Part shown: positions 43,691 through 52,395 of the stretch, one piece after another | Numbering within the stretch: position 1 is the first letter of the stretch | Layout of the letters: the number at the start of each line of letters is the position of its first letter | NCBI GenBank assembly: GCA_012932865.1 | Contig: SAXG01000100.1 | Coordinates: 1-64,000, forward strand | Direction: 5' to 3' | DNA: 64,000 nucleotides | Origin: Amylostereum areolatum | Lineage: Eukaryota > Basidiomycota > Agaricomycetes > Russulales > Stereaceae | Translations under genes and position numbers: made by a program | Notes under the pieces: model-generated | What the model saw: only the letters and a program-made list of their open reading frames with translations | The model's database searches: none | What the model was told of the DNA's origin: nothing

Positions 43691-44339
43691 TTAGGAAAGA
43701 CTCTTCTTACTTCTACCTCGCGACGCTTTTGATGCACTTCCACTCGTTCTATGACCCCTCGTCCCCCATCGCTCGTCTGCCTTGCACCACAGACCATGCG
43801 CGACCGTCTATTGCTAGACGTTAAATACTGCTATCAGGTTTAATCAGCTTATCGCTCCCCCATCGCTGACATCATCGGACTTAGAATTTTGGACACCGCG
43901 CGCACCAGACCCCCACCCAGACCACCAGACCCCCACGTGATCACCCTGAGCATGGTGCATAACTGCTTCGCAATTCAGAACTGTTACTGTGGCAGACGGC
44001 GATGTGGATCACTGTCAAAGCCAGCGGGGTAAGCGGAAAGTAGCCCACTCGCTGCGCATGGTTGGCACTGGTTTGCTGAGCTCTATGTGGCACTAATGGA
44101 GATGAGGAGCATCGGCAATGCATTGGGTTGGCAGGAGTTTGCACTGGCCGCTTCGGCGGCTATGGCCTGAACCTTGATTGCTTAGCTGCGACCCCTCCTG
44201 CATGAGGCTATAAACTGCTCGACTTCGACCTCGACTTGGACGCCTGAAGGATGGTGCTAGAATTGGTATTTTGGACCTTTTTTTTTACTTGTTTTACTTG
44301 TTTTGTTCGCCGGGTCGTCGAACCTTGAAGCGGGGGTAT
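43691..44339 (+). other. Internal region of TRIM-like element
   Basis: 649 bp without a protein-coding frame of any length. It ends with T-rich runs (TTTTTTTTACTTG, TTTTACTTG) and the polypurine tract AAGCGGGGGTAT. A primer-binding site should follow the 5' LTR (TTAGGAAAGACTC), but I cannot match it to a tRNA. Confidence 0.75.
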
Positions 44340-44645
44340 TGTCACGGTTCGCCCTTTTGCTCCGCTTTTTCCTTGCTTTCTTGCGCTATCTGATCTCACA
44401 CCTGTGGATCAATCCCCTTTGATGGCATCGCTGATGTGCCCCTTGGTCTGTGCACATCCCCTCCCTAGTATATATAGCTGGCCTGCATGTATCTAGTTCC
44501 TTAGTCTTTCCTCCTAGTCTTTACCAGCTTAGAGTGCAATGTACTGTTCTCCCTTTATTCCCTGATTCCCCCTTCCTCTGAGCCACTGCCTGTGTCGCGA
44601 CTTAGAAGGCTATTGGATGCATTCCTTAGTCGGTCGTTCTTGACA
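44340..44645 (+). repeat. TRIM-like element, 3' LTR
   Basis: Uninterrupted 306-bp LTR. It shows what the 5' LTR looked like before the gypsy insertion: GCATGTATCTAGTTCC is continuous here at about 44485-44500. Confidence 0.92.
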
Positions 44646-44650
44646 CTGTC

Positions 44651-46648
44651 CACCAATCTCCAAGTTCCCATTTTGTCTAGCACGTTTTTCTCATATTGAC
44701 ACGCTTCCCTCCACTGCACCGCTTCGCGCGATGCCATTGCTTCCCCAAAAGACTGTGGGTCAGGCGATGCTGCTGTATCCAGCAAAGCCAAAAGCGAAAG
44801 CATTCCTCCCATTACGTGACGATGACCTCCTCGTCTGCCCATAGTCGCATCGACCTGGCTAGACCTCCCTGCACTGTGCGCATTATCTGGATTATTGTAG
44901 CGCGGGTTCAAACCTGCACGATTCCGTCGCGGCCTTTGTTCAGGCGTGACAGGCTCATGCGAAGGTGGGGAGTAGTCTGCATGTGGGGGGTTTGCCAGAG
45001 CGTCGTGGTACCGACTAGTTTGAGGAGTTTGTGGGAGCAGTGTAACTCCCACTGCAGGAGTACGCGGTGGAGTTTGTGGTGGTGAAGGGGATGGAGAAAG
45101 GGTAGTGAGGTCAGAGATGACAGACTCCATCTCCTTGACCTCTTCCTCTTCATGCTCGGACGGTGGAGTTTCAACTTCTTCCTCACCGCCGTCTTTCTTT
45201 TCTTCGTCTGCTGCAGGACCAGGATCGGCTTGAGTAGGTGCCGATGGTCGAGCATGACGATGCTTCTCAGGAATTTCGACATCTGGAACTAAATCTTCCA
45301 GACGCACAACAGGTGGCGGCTGAACCGGAGCTGGCAAACTCGGTTTCGCCGGGAAAGAGGTTTCGTCAAAGTCTACCTCGCCGTAGGCAGCAATGACCAT
45401 AGTTCTCTTTTCCTTTACCCACAACCGATACCCACTGGCACCGGGTTCATAGCCAATGAACGTCGCAGGGAATGTCTTTCCTTGTAGCTTGTGATGTTTG
45501 TCCTTGACTATGAATGCCTTAGCAGCGCAACCAAATACCCTAAGGTACGTGACATTGGGAATATCCTTTCCCTTTGTCCAGCGCTCAAGCGGAGTGTGCC
45601 ACTGTTGAATCCGAGTCGGTGTACAATTGTAGATGTGGACAGCAGCTTCGACTGCATACTGCCAGAATCCTAAGCTAAGGCCAGCGTGGTGAAGCATAGC
45701 CATCGCCTTTTCAAGGATCGTACGATTGAATTGTTCCGCTCGTCCATTAAGTTGTGGCGTGTACAGCACAGACATGTGATGTTCTATTCCCAGTTCTTTG
45801 AACCGATCCTCGAGTTCCCGACTAGTGAACTCCCCTCCATGATCGGAGTGGAAGATTCCTATCTTTTCGCCCGTCTGATTTTCGGCCCACGCTCTGAAGT
45901 GCTCGAACACTTTCACGAACTCGCTTTTAGCCTTCAGATAGTAGATAGCACCAAAAGACAAACTATCGTCGAGAAACGTAGCCATATAGGTGTTTCCTTG
46001 GATCAATTTTATACGCATGGGTCCTGCTAGGTCAGAATGAATCTTTCCCAACACCCGCGTAGCGCGTTTCTCTGAAACCGGGAATGTTTGGCGTGTTGAC
46101 TTTCCCATCTGACAACCATGGCAGTAATCAGAGGGACGAGATGCTGGGTCAACGTGCACTCCTTTGACAACGTCTGGTGTTAACTTTGTGAGTGTACCAT
46201 GAGAGACGTGTCCAAAATGTTGGTGCATAATGTCCGCTGTAGTCATTTTGACCTTTTTCGCTTTCGCCGAGTTGACCATTACTGTGGGCGCAGGGTGTAA
46301 CGTGATCCAGTATACATTCTCCTGCTTTGTGACGTGCCCCACAGTAGTGTCTCCCTTTGAAATGGTGCGTCTGCCAGACCCACGGAGTTCGATGGTGAAA
46401 CCCCGTTCCTCAAGCATGCCAACCGAAATGAACCGGTGCATAGCGAGAGGGGCATGGAGGACCTTGTTCAGGGTAACCTCCATTCGTTTCCCTTCAACAA
46501 CAGAGACCGCGCACACCGTGCCAACGCCTATATAGGTCATCTGGCCACCATTTCCGAGTGTTATTGGACGCGAGTCCTTTAACGGTGTGTACGACTCGAA
46601 ATTGCCTCGGTGCGGGGTTACATGTTGTGAACAGCCAGAATCCAACAT
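44651..46648 (-). CDS. Copia-1 pol, protease and integrase part
   Basis: Minus-strand frame starting right after the gag stop. The protease active site is 'MLDSGCSQHVTPH' at its very start (46648). The integrase zinc finger (HHCC) is 'HQHFGHVSHGTLTKL' with 'YCHGCQMGKSTRQTF'. The DDE core follows in 'KIHSDLAGPMRI', 'IGIFHSDHGGEFTSREL' and 'RAEQFNRTILEKAMAMLHHA', and the GKE-like end in 'KTFPATFIGYEPGASGY'. A Pro/Glu-rich linker leads to 'GTWRLVD', where the TRIM-like element cuts the gene. The frame running on into that element to 44555 is spurious. The RT part continues at 36285. Confidence 0.92.
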
Positions 46649-47644
46649 CTAACGGGTGTACCCAGGGGCGATATACCAGGAAACCTTCATGTCATTGGCG
46701 TCCGAAGACGAAGACGCCTGCAAGGTATTTACAGTAGGTCCCCCGCCGCCGCCCCCTCCACCTTTCTTCTTCGCCTCTTCCTCATCCTTCTTGCGCTTGC
46801 GACATTCAGCCCTTTTGTGGCCAGGCTTGTCGCAGTAGTAACATTTGAGGTCCTTGTTGTTTTTCTTCTGCGCAGATGACGACGATGAGAATCCTCCTCC
46901 CTTTCCTTTTCCTCCTGCCTTGGAGAACACGAGGGTAGCGACTTTACCCTTGTGACGAGACTCCTCCTCAATGATGCGAATGAAGATGTCTTCAGAATTC
47001 GCCTTGGTGATGTCAGGGAAGGAGTTGAGGATGACAGGAACTAACTCCTGGAAGGAGTCAGGGAGAGCCTTGAGGATGACGAAGGCGTGGAACATGTCGG
47101 ATAGTCCGAGACCATTATCGCCTAGGATATTGTACTCCTCCGTCATCTTGTCGATTTGAGGACGAAGGGGCTCCAACTCGGAGAGGCAATGTTGTTGGTA
47201 GAGATCGAAGCTGGTGAATGCGGTCATGATGCCAGGTCTGGAGTAGATCCCCTCCAGGACCTCCCAGGCACCATAGGACGATGTGCAGTACTCTATCTTG
47301 CTGCGCACAGCAGTGACACAAGCGAGTTTGAGAAGACCGAAGGCTGCATCATCATCGTCTTCCCAGTCTCCTCTGACTTCATTGTAGTCTTTGCCAGAGA
47401 GAGTGGAGAGTTCTAACTTGGGCGCCGATGTAATTTGGATGGTAAGTTCACCCTTGGCTTCCGCATCCTTCTTCTTCTTCTCGAAGCCAGTGATCTCTGT
47501 GCTCGTCGAGGGACGAGGCTTCTGGCCATTGACGACGCGCCACAGTTTCCTGCTCTGCAGCAGGTCCTGCATGTTGCACAACCAGGATTTCCAGTTCGTC
47601 GCATCGAGTTTGACGAAGCTGGAAGGGAGCGAGTTTGAAGACAT
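46649..47644 (-). CDS. gag: Copia-1 gag
   Basis: The start chosen at ATG 47644 ('MSSNSLPSSFVKLDATNWKS') fits copia gag N-termini; the frame is open further up to 47923, but that part looks like leader. The gag core is UBN2-like ('VEYCTSSYGAWEVLEGIY'-type block near 47290; 'HAFVILKALPDSFQELVPVI' near 47070). The zinc knuckle is 'CYYCDKPGHKRAEC' (C-x2-C-x4-H-x4-C). Low-complexity Lys/Gly runs follow. It ends 'WYIAPGYTR' and a TAG at 46651-46649, and pol starts in the same frame at the next codon. This is either stop readthrough or a recent nonsense mutation of a single gag-pol frame. Confidence 0.88.
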   Translation of the reverse strand: MSSNSLPSSFVKLDATNWKSWLCNMQDLLQSRKLWRVVNGQKPRPSTSTEITGFEKKKKDAEAKGELTIQITSAPKLELSTLSGKDYNEVRGDWEDDDDAAFGLLKLACVTAVRSKIEYCTSSYGAWEVLEGIYSRPGIMTAFTSFDLYQQHCLSELEPLRPQIDKMTEEYNILGDNGLGLSDMFHAFVILKALPDSFQELVPVILNSFPDITKANSEDIFIRIIEEESRHKGKVATLVFSKAGGKGKGGGFSSSSSAQKKNNKDLKCYYCDKPGHKRAECRKRKKDEEEAKKKGGGGGGGGPTVNTLQASSSSDANDMKVSWYIAPGYTR

Positions 47645-48382
47645 GATAAGTCTTGGTGGCGATAATGTGGGTTGAGGAGCGGTCAGACCCAGATCCCCAA
47701 AGTCGCAAAGAGGCAGCAACCCTCCCCTGTGTCTGTACTCTAAACCAGAAACCCAAAGGTTCCTGCTCTGCCTCGACGTCCATGCGCGCCTATAGTACTT
47801 GTATGAACAGTTATAGTATGTGATGCGCAGTTGTAACAGGTGCTCCAGGGTGGATTGACTACCTCCCTCTGGATTGGGACACCTAAACCGGTCCGCACTT
47901 AAGGGCACTAGCCAACCGTTCACAAGTACCTATAGCATCACGCTAGGCTCCCCTAGTGTTTGCCTAACTACCTAAGTATAGTAATTATGTACTGGCTTAG
48001 CGACGACACGAGCGTCGCCAGAGGCCCTTCCTGCCAGCTTCCTCAAGTGAGGTCACTTGGTTTCAGGGTGCTACGACACTACACGTCCTAAGACGTCTTC
48101 AGGGCGGCTGGGAACGAAACGCCCGCACGCAACCTGGGTAAGTAAAAGTCCATGCCCCTAATGGGCCAAACTGTATCGTAGCGCGCAGAGGGACGGAGGA
48201 CAAGAGGACTCGCAACGGCTTCTGCCCGCTTCAGGGCTCCCTCGCCGCGCTTGCGTTACCCCTTCAGGGTGAGGACACAATGCAAGGCCCGGGGCCAAGC
48301 AAATTGGGGAGCGAGTGGGACAAATGAATGTTACTCGCCTTTGAAGAACTTTGTACGACTTGAGGGCTAGATAGATAGGCCA
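47645..48382 (-). other. Leader (5' UTR) of copia-1
   Basis: The 0.7 kb between primer-binding site and gag. No gene seen; short frames are not conserved blocks of copia elements. Confidence 0.6.
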
Positions 48383-48394
48383 GGGCCCATAACC
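48383..48394 (-). other. Primer-binding site of copia-1
   Basis: Directly abutting the 5' LTR, the minus strand reads GGTTATGGGCCC. It is complementary, with one mismatch, to the anticodon region of initiator tRNA-Met (contains CAU), the half-tRNA priming mode known from Drosophila copia. Confidence 0.75.
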
Positions 48395-48867
48395 TGTTTG
48401 AACAGACTTATCCAAGTCAGTGAGACGCTCAGTTGAAGGGATACTTCGAGTTATATATTATACCTTATCCAAGTCAGTGAGACGCTATAGTAAGGTATGT
48501 AAGCCAAAGAGAAATAGGTAGAAGGTACAAAGGATTGCTCACCTCAGTCGAAGGGATACTTCGAGTGAGGAGGCAGGACGAAATACGAGAGCCTTATATA
48601 CCCAAACTGCTGTGCCATAAGAGCCAATCATAAAAGCCGTAAGAAAGTGGTGTCATAGTGTAGCATAATTAATCAGCGCCAAGAGTGCGCTCAGTCATCC
48701 ACCACAGCTTTCACATGAAAGCGTACAGTAAGAATCACATGCTCCGCACAGCCTTGCACAGCCGATTCCATATTGTTCCGGTTCTTCTTAGAACCTTCCG
48801 TTCCTTTCCGTCACATATTACATAATGTAGTTGAAGCTAGAGATCGTCCGCATTACTATCTTCAACA
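48395..48867 (-). promoter_or_regulatory. 5' LTR (promoter) of copia-1
   Basis: 473 bp. It differs from the 3' LTR at roughly 20 positions, for example GTAAGCCAAAG against GTAAGCAAGAG. A TATATAAGG motif reads on the minus strand near 48592. Confidence 0.88.
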
Positions 48868-49129
48868 GTTTCCGGATTAGGCAGGTATTGTGGGACCAGG
48901 TGGGTGTCCCCTCTCAGTCGCCATGATTTTGAACTTTCGAAGGGCCCGACAGCCCAGCTGCTGGAGCCTGGGGCACAAGGCAGCAGCGCGCGCCTGCCTC
49001 CCGCCTCCATCCACCGCATTCCCTCCAACTTCCTTCATCAAACTCGTGCGTTCATCTCGAATCTGAGAGTGGCGGCGCTTGACGATGGCCACAGATACGA
49101 CAGGACGAGCTCAGCGGTGCTAGTAAAAA
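48868..49129 (+). promoter_or_regulatory. Truncated upstream region of F-box-like copy B
   Basis: Similar to the region before copy A (12594-12941): shared CCGGATTAGGCA, TATTGTG, CAGTCGCCAT and CAGCTGCTGG. The similarity starts right at the copia-1 LTR, so the more distal promoter has been lost. Confidence 0.6.
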
Positions 49130-49615
49130 ATGGACACAGAGGTGATACAGAGGATCTTGGATTCCTTCAAGCCATACCGCAACTATGATTGGGAGGTGCG
49201 TTGTGGCCCTCAAGGAACTCAAGCGGACAGCTGACGATTCTTTTGTTTGCAGGCCCCCGTGACAACACCTCATCGCGTACGCTTGCCAGTCGAGCTCTAC
49301 CGGCCGATACTCGAGGCCATGTTCACCAACACCGTCTTCTACGAGCACACGCTCCACTTCCTTCTTTACACATCCCGAGCGTGGCGAGCGGAAGCCGAAC
49401 GCATCATATACACCGACATCAAGGTCCCAGAAAACAGCCTGATGCTATTCGCCAGGACAATCATATAACGTCCTGACCTCGGACGTTATGTTCGGTCCCT
49501 CGACTTTTATCGACGCCTTCCCCACGCGCCCACCCCGGAAGACTTCGCGCTATTCGACGCCATGCTCCACTCCCTCCCCAACCTCAAAGAGATCGCCCCT
49601 CACTGGAACCCGTCC
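49130..49615 (+). pseudogene. F-box-like copy B, 5' part
   Basis: Exon 1 is 49130-49195 and exon 2 starts 49253 after a GTGCGT...TTGCAG intron; the structure is the same as copy A. It encodes the F-box-like segment ('LPVELYRPILEAMFTNTVFY', 'SRAWRAEAERIIYTDI'). A TAA at 49466-49468 follows 'FARTII', where copy A has a sense codon, so the copy is broken independently of the insertion. It is cut after 'HWNPS' at 49615 by the Harbinger-like element and resumes at 57649. Confidence 0.85.
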
Positions 49616-50153
49616 CACCTGGCCCTCTACACGATAGTATCTAGTTAGATAGTGTGATGGGGGGTGGGTCGCACTATCTAACTAGATATCAAACCGCTGC
49701 ATTCTCCGCCCGTACAGGCCAGCCCGTAGAGCGCCTGCCATAAATGGTGAAGGCATCAGGGCAAGGCTTCTTGCGCTGATGGGGATTTGTCATCCCGCCT
49801 CCCGCCCTCCGAGTCCATGCTCGCTGTCGGCAACAGCGAGCTTGTTCACCTTGCTCCCTCCCCCTCGCATCACACCATTGTATATATATATTATCTCTCA
49901 TGAGAAATCACAGTAGATGATACTTGCGAGGAAGTACCCCTGCCGACGACAGCGCCGCACGCTCTCCAAGGCGCGGCTTCCCGATTTGGAAGGCGACTCG
50001 GCAAGGGCCGAGGGTCGAGCTCGTCGTGTTCGACGATGTGCTGAGCTCCTTTCCTTCGTCCGATAGTGTATTTAAATAGCAGATAAGAATCTAATACAGT
50101 ATATTAGTGTGCTGTAGAAACCGGATGAATTTAGGACCACAGGGTAGAGTGCA

Positions 50154-50432
50154 ATGGGAGAGATACTATTCACTCTGCCAAAAGTCGCACTAAATCACCT
50201 ACCTTTAGCTGTATCACCATGTTGGGGGAGCCTGTACACTACAAGGGCAAATGTTTATGTTGAAGGTACCTATTTGACAGGATATCACGCCATCCGACGC
50301 CCTACTATACCATGTATTGAAGGTATAGCAGAGGATCAGTGTGGGAGATCTGACCTTGGGCATGTCGGGGACGTGAACTACTCCGATTTTCTATACGCTT
50401 GCAACGCTGGGCGCTCACACTTTGACGCGTAG
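50154..50432 (+). other. 92-codon frame in left arm of foldback element
   Basis: Encodes 'MGEILFTLPKVALNHLPLA' and onward to a stop at 50430-50432. A mirrored copy in the other arm differs at about 15 residues. I do not recognise the protein. Both copies keep the same start, stop and length, but the changes look random, so coding is uncertain. Confidence 0.35.
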
Positions 50433-51002
50433 ATATGGTTCTATATAGTACGTAAGTGCTATATATAAATTATTAGGCTTGTGGAGAAGGTAACAAGAAC
50501 GACAGGATCCAAATACAAGTGGAAAAGGGTGTAACAGAGCACAAACTCTGGTGTTCAGTGAATACCATTTGATCTAGGCTGCCAAAAAATAGGGTTCAGT
50601 GCGCATTCATGTCCCTTCACATGCCCCTAAATTTCCTAAGAAATTTGAGGCGGGTGGGGGACAGGGCTTGTGTGAATATGGTGTTGAACGTTAGAGTCGC
50701 GTGGTTGTGTACAAGAAACAGCACGCAGTGGTAGCGCGTTCACCGACCCGACATGTACATCTCCCCCTTCGCATGTCCCACTCACCTCAGATTTGTTGTG
50801 ACATTTAGGGGCATACTAAGGGACATGAATGCGCACTGAGCCCTATTTTTTAGCAGGCTAGATCAGATGGTATTCACTGAACACCAGAGTTTGTGCTCTA
50901 TTACACCCTTTTCCACTGGTATTTGGATCCTGCTGTTCTTGTCACCTTCTCCATGCATCTGATAATTTATATATAGCATCTAAGTACAATATAGAACCAT
51001 AT

Positions 51003-51281
51003 CTACGCGTCAAAGTGTGACCGCCCGGAGTTGCAAACGTATAGAAAATTGGAGGAGTTCGCGTCCCCGACATGCCCGAGGTCAGATCTCCCACACTGAT
51101 CCTCTGCCATACCTTCAATGTATGGTATAGTAGGGCATCGGATGGCGCGATATCCTGTTAAATAGGTACCTTCAACATAATAATCCGCTCTTGCAGTGTA
51201 AAAGCTCCCCCAACATGGTAATACAGCTAAAGGTAGGTGATTTAGTGCGACTTTTGGCAGGGAGAATAATATCTCTCCCAT
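51003..51281 (-). other. 92-codon frame in right arm of foldback element
   Basis: Mirror copy of the frame at 50154-50432, starting 'MGEILFSLPKVALNHLPLA'. Same caveats. Confidence 0.35.
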
Positions 51282-51969
51282 TGCACTCTACCCTGTGGTC
51301 CTAAATTCATGCGGCTTCTACAGAAAGGATATATAGTATACTACATCCTTATCTGCTATTTAAATACACTATCGGACGAAGGGAGCGAGCTCAGCACATC
51401 GTCGAACACGACGAGCTCGACCCTCGGCCTTTGCCGAATCGCCTTCCATATCGGGAAGCCGCGAGCGTGCGACGCTGTCGTCGGCAGGGGCACTTCCCGC
51501 AAGCACCATCTACTGTGAATTCCCATGATATATATATATGTATACAATGGTGTGATGGGAGGGGGAGGGAGCGAGGTGAACGAGCTCGCTGTTGCCAACA
51601 GCGAGCACGGACTCAGGGGGCGGGAGGCGGGATGATGACAAATCCCCATCAGCCGTGAGAAGCCCTTGCCCTGATGCCTTCACCATTTATGGCAGGCGCT
51701 CTACGGGCTGGCCCGTACGGGCTGAGAATGCAGAGGTTTGATAGCTAGTTAGATAGTGCGACCCACCCCCCATCACACTATCTAACTAGATACTAGTGCT
51801 CCTCAATTACGATTTGCGACGAGCGACGAGCGTGTCTCAGACGCGTGCCTGCGTCCAAAAATGTAGATACACATGAGACATCGCATTTCCGGCCTCAGAA
51901 ATACAAAATAATTGATATGGCTGTGCGATCAACAAACCCCACCGTGAGAAATCTCAATGGCTGAGTAAG

Positions 51970-52389
51970 TGTCAGAAACGCAGTTTATGAGACCGATGAA
52001 CCGCCTAAGTCGCGACGATGAGAGGAGCGAGAAGAAAATAGATTCGAGAGTGCCGGGGTCTAGGGTAGTGCAACGTGCGCTACAGTACCGTATGACGAGA
52101 TGGACAGTCTAGGGAAAAGGGAAGAGAAACACTGTCCTTATATACAAGTGGGAACGATGGTGCGATGCGATGCGATAGTGGTGCGAGCGGGGGGAACAAT
52201 AGGAAAGGAGTCATGGGGCGGAGGACGAAGGTCCGGAGCAGTGATGTCATAGATAAGGATGCGGAACCCCGCTCGGAAGTCCGGGCAATGACGTCGTTGA
52301 AGCATGTGATGCAAGGGAAAGTCATGTGCCGTGACACGTCGCGTGTACGAGGTCTGCAAACGAAGAGAGAAATGGAGCGATCCGTGACA
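51970..52389 (-). repeat. Solo LTR of the gypsy family
   Basis: 420 bp, the same sequence as the LTRs of the full gypsy element, with target-site duplication GTAAG at 51965-51969 and 52390-52394. No internal sequence remains, so it arose by LTR-LTR recombination. Its promoter faces left, away from the Myb-like gene that begins 7 bp after its right end. Confidence 0.95.
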
Positions 52390-52395
52390 GTAAGC

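Larger units (their letters stand above)
36286..44645 (+). mobile_element. Short non-coding LTR element (TRIM-like) interrupted by gypsy
   Basis: Plus orientation. The 5' LTR is split into 36286-36439 and 43539-43690 (306 bp together). The internal region is 43691-44339 and the 3' LTR 44340-44645 (306 bp). The LTR copies differ by only one base that I could see (CTTTACCGGCTTA against CTTTACCAGCTTA). LTR ends are TGTCACGG...TTGACA, with a TATATATAG promoter motif near 36414 and 44472. A polypurine tract AAGCGGGGGTAT lies directly before the 3' LTR. The target-site duplication CTGTC is at 36281-36285 and 44646-44650. The 649-bp interior has no coding frame, so it must have used another element's proteins. 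Net size without the gypsy insertion is about 1.26 kb. Confidence 0.92.
34356..48867 (-). mobile_element. Copia-1: Ty1/copia retrotransposon hosting two nested insertions
   Basis: Minus-strand element with LTRs at 34356-34825 (3') and 48395-48867 (5'), roughly 96% alike by eye. Order is 5' LTR, primer-binding site, gag, protease-integrase, [insertion 36286-44645], reverse transcriptase-RNase H, 3' LTR. Removing the insertion rejoins the polyprotein in frame at 'GTWRLVD/RPKDANIITC'. No target-site duplication: the outer flanks are CTTCG (left, inside copia-2) and GTTTC (right, F-box-like copy B upstream region). Two in-frame stops (gag/pol TAG; RT TGA) mean it is probably inactive now. Confidence 0.9.
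49640..51790. mobile_element. 2.15 kb foldback (giant inverted-repeat) element
   Basis: Two arms of about 1.0 kb (49640-about 50660 and about 50770-51790) are reverse complements of each other with scattered differences and only about 110 bp between them. Each outer end carries a shorter palindrome: TCTAGTTAGATAGTG, a G-rich 17-bp loop, CACTATCTAACTAGA. TA flanks both sides (49638-49639 and 51791-51792), suggesting a TA target duplication as for Tc1/mariner-type elements. Each arm has a 92-codon frame (50154-50432 plus; 51281-51003 minus). It lies inside the left TIR of the Harbinger-like element. Confidence 0.85.

Noticed and set aside
44555..44650. Extension of the copia-1 integrase frame into the neighbouring LTR
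   Set aside because: The real host sequence ends at the CTGTC target site; the extra codons belong to the TRIM-like element.
47645..47923. N-terminal extension of copia-1 gag
   Set aside because: The open stretch lacks gag-like sequence; the Met at 47644 matches the usual copia gag start.
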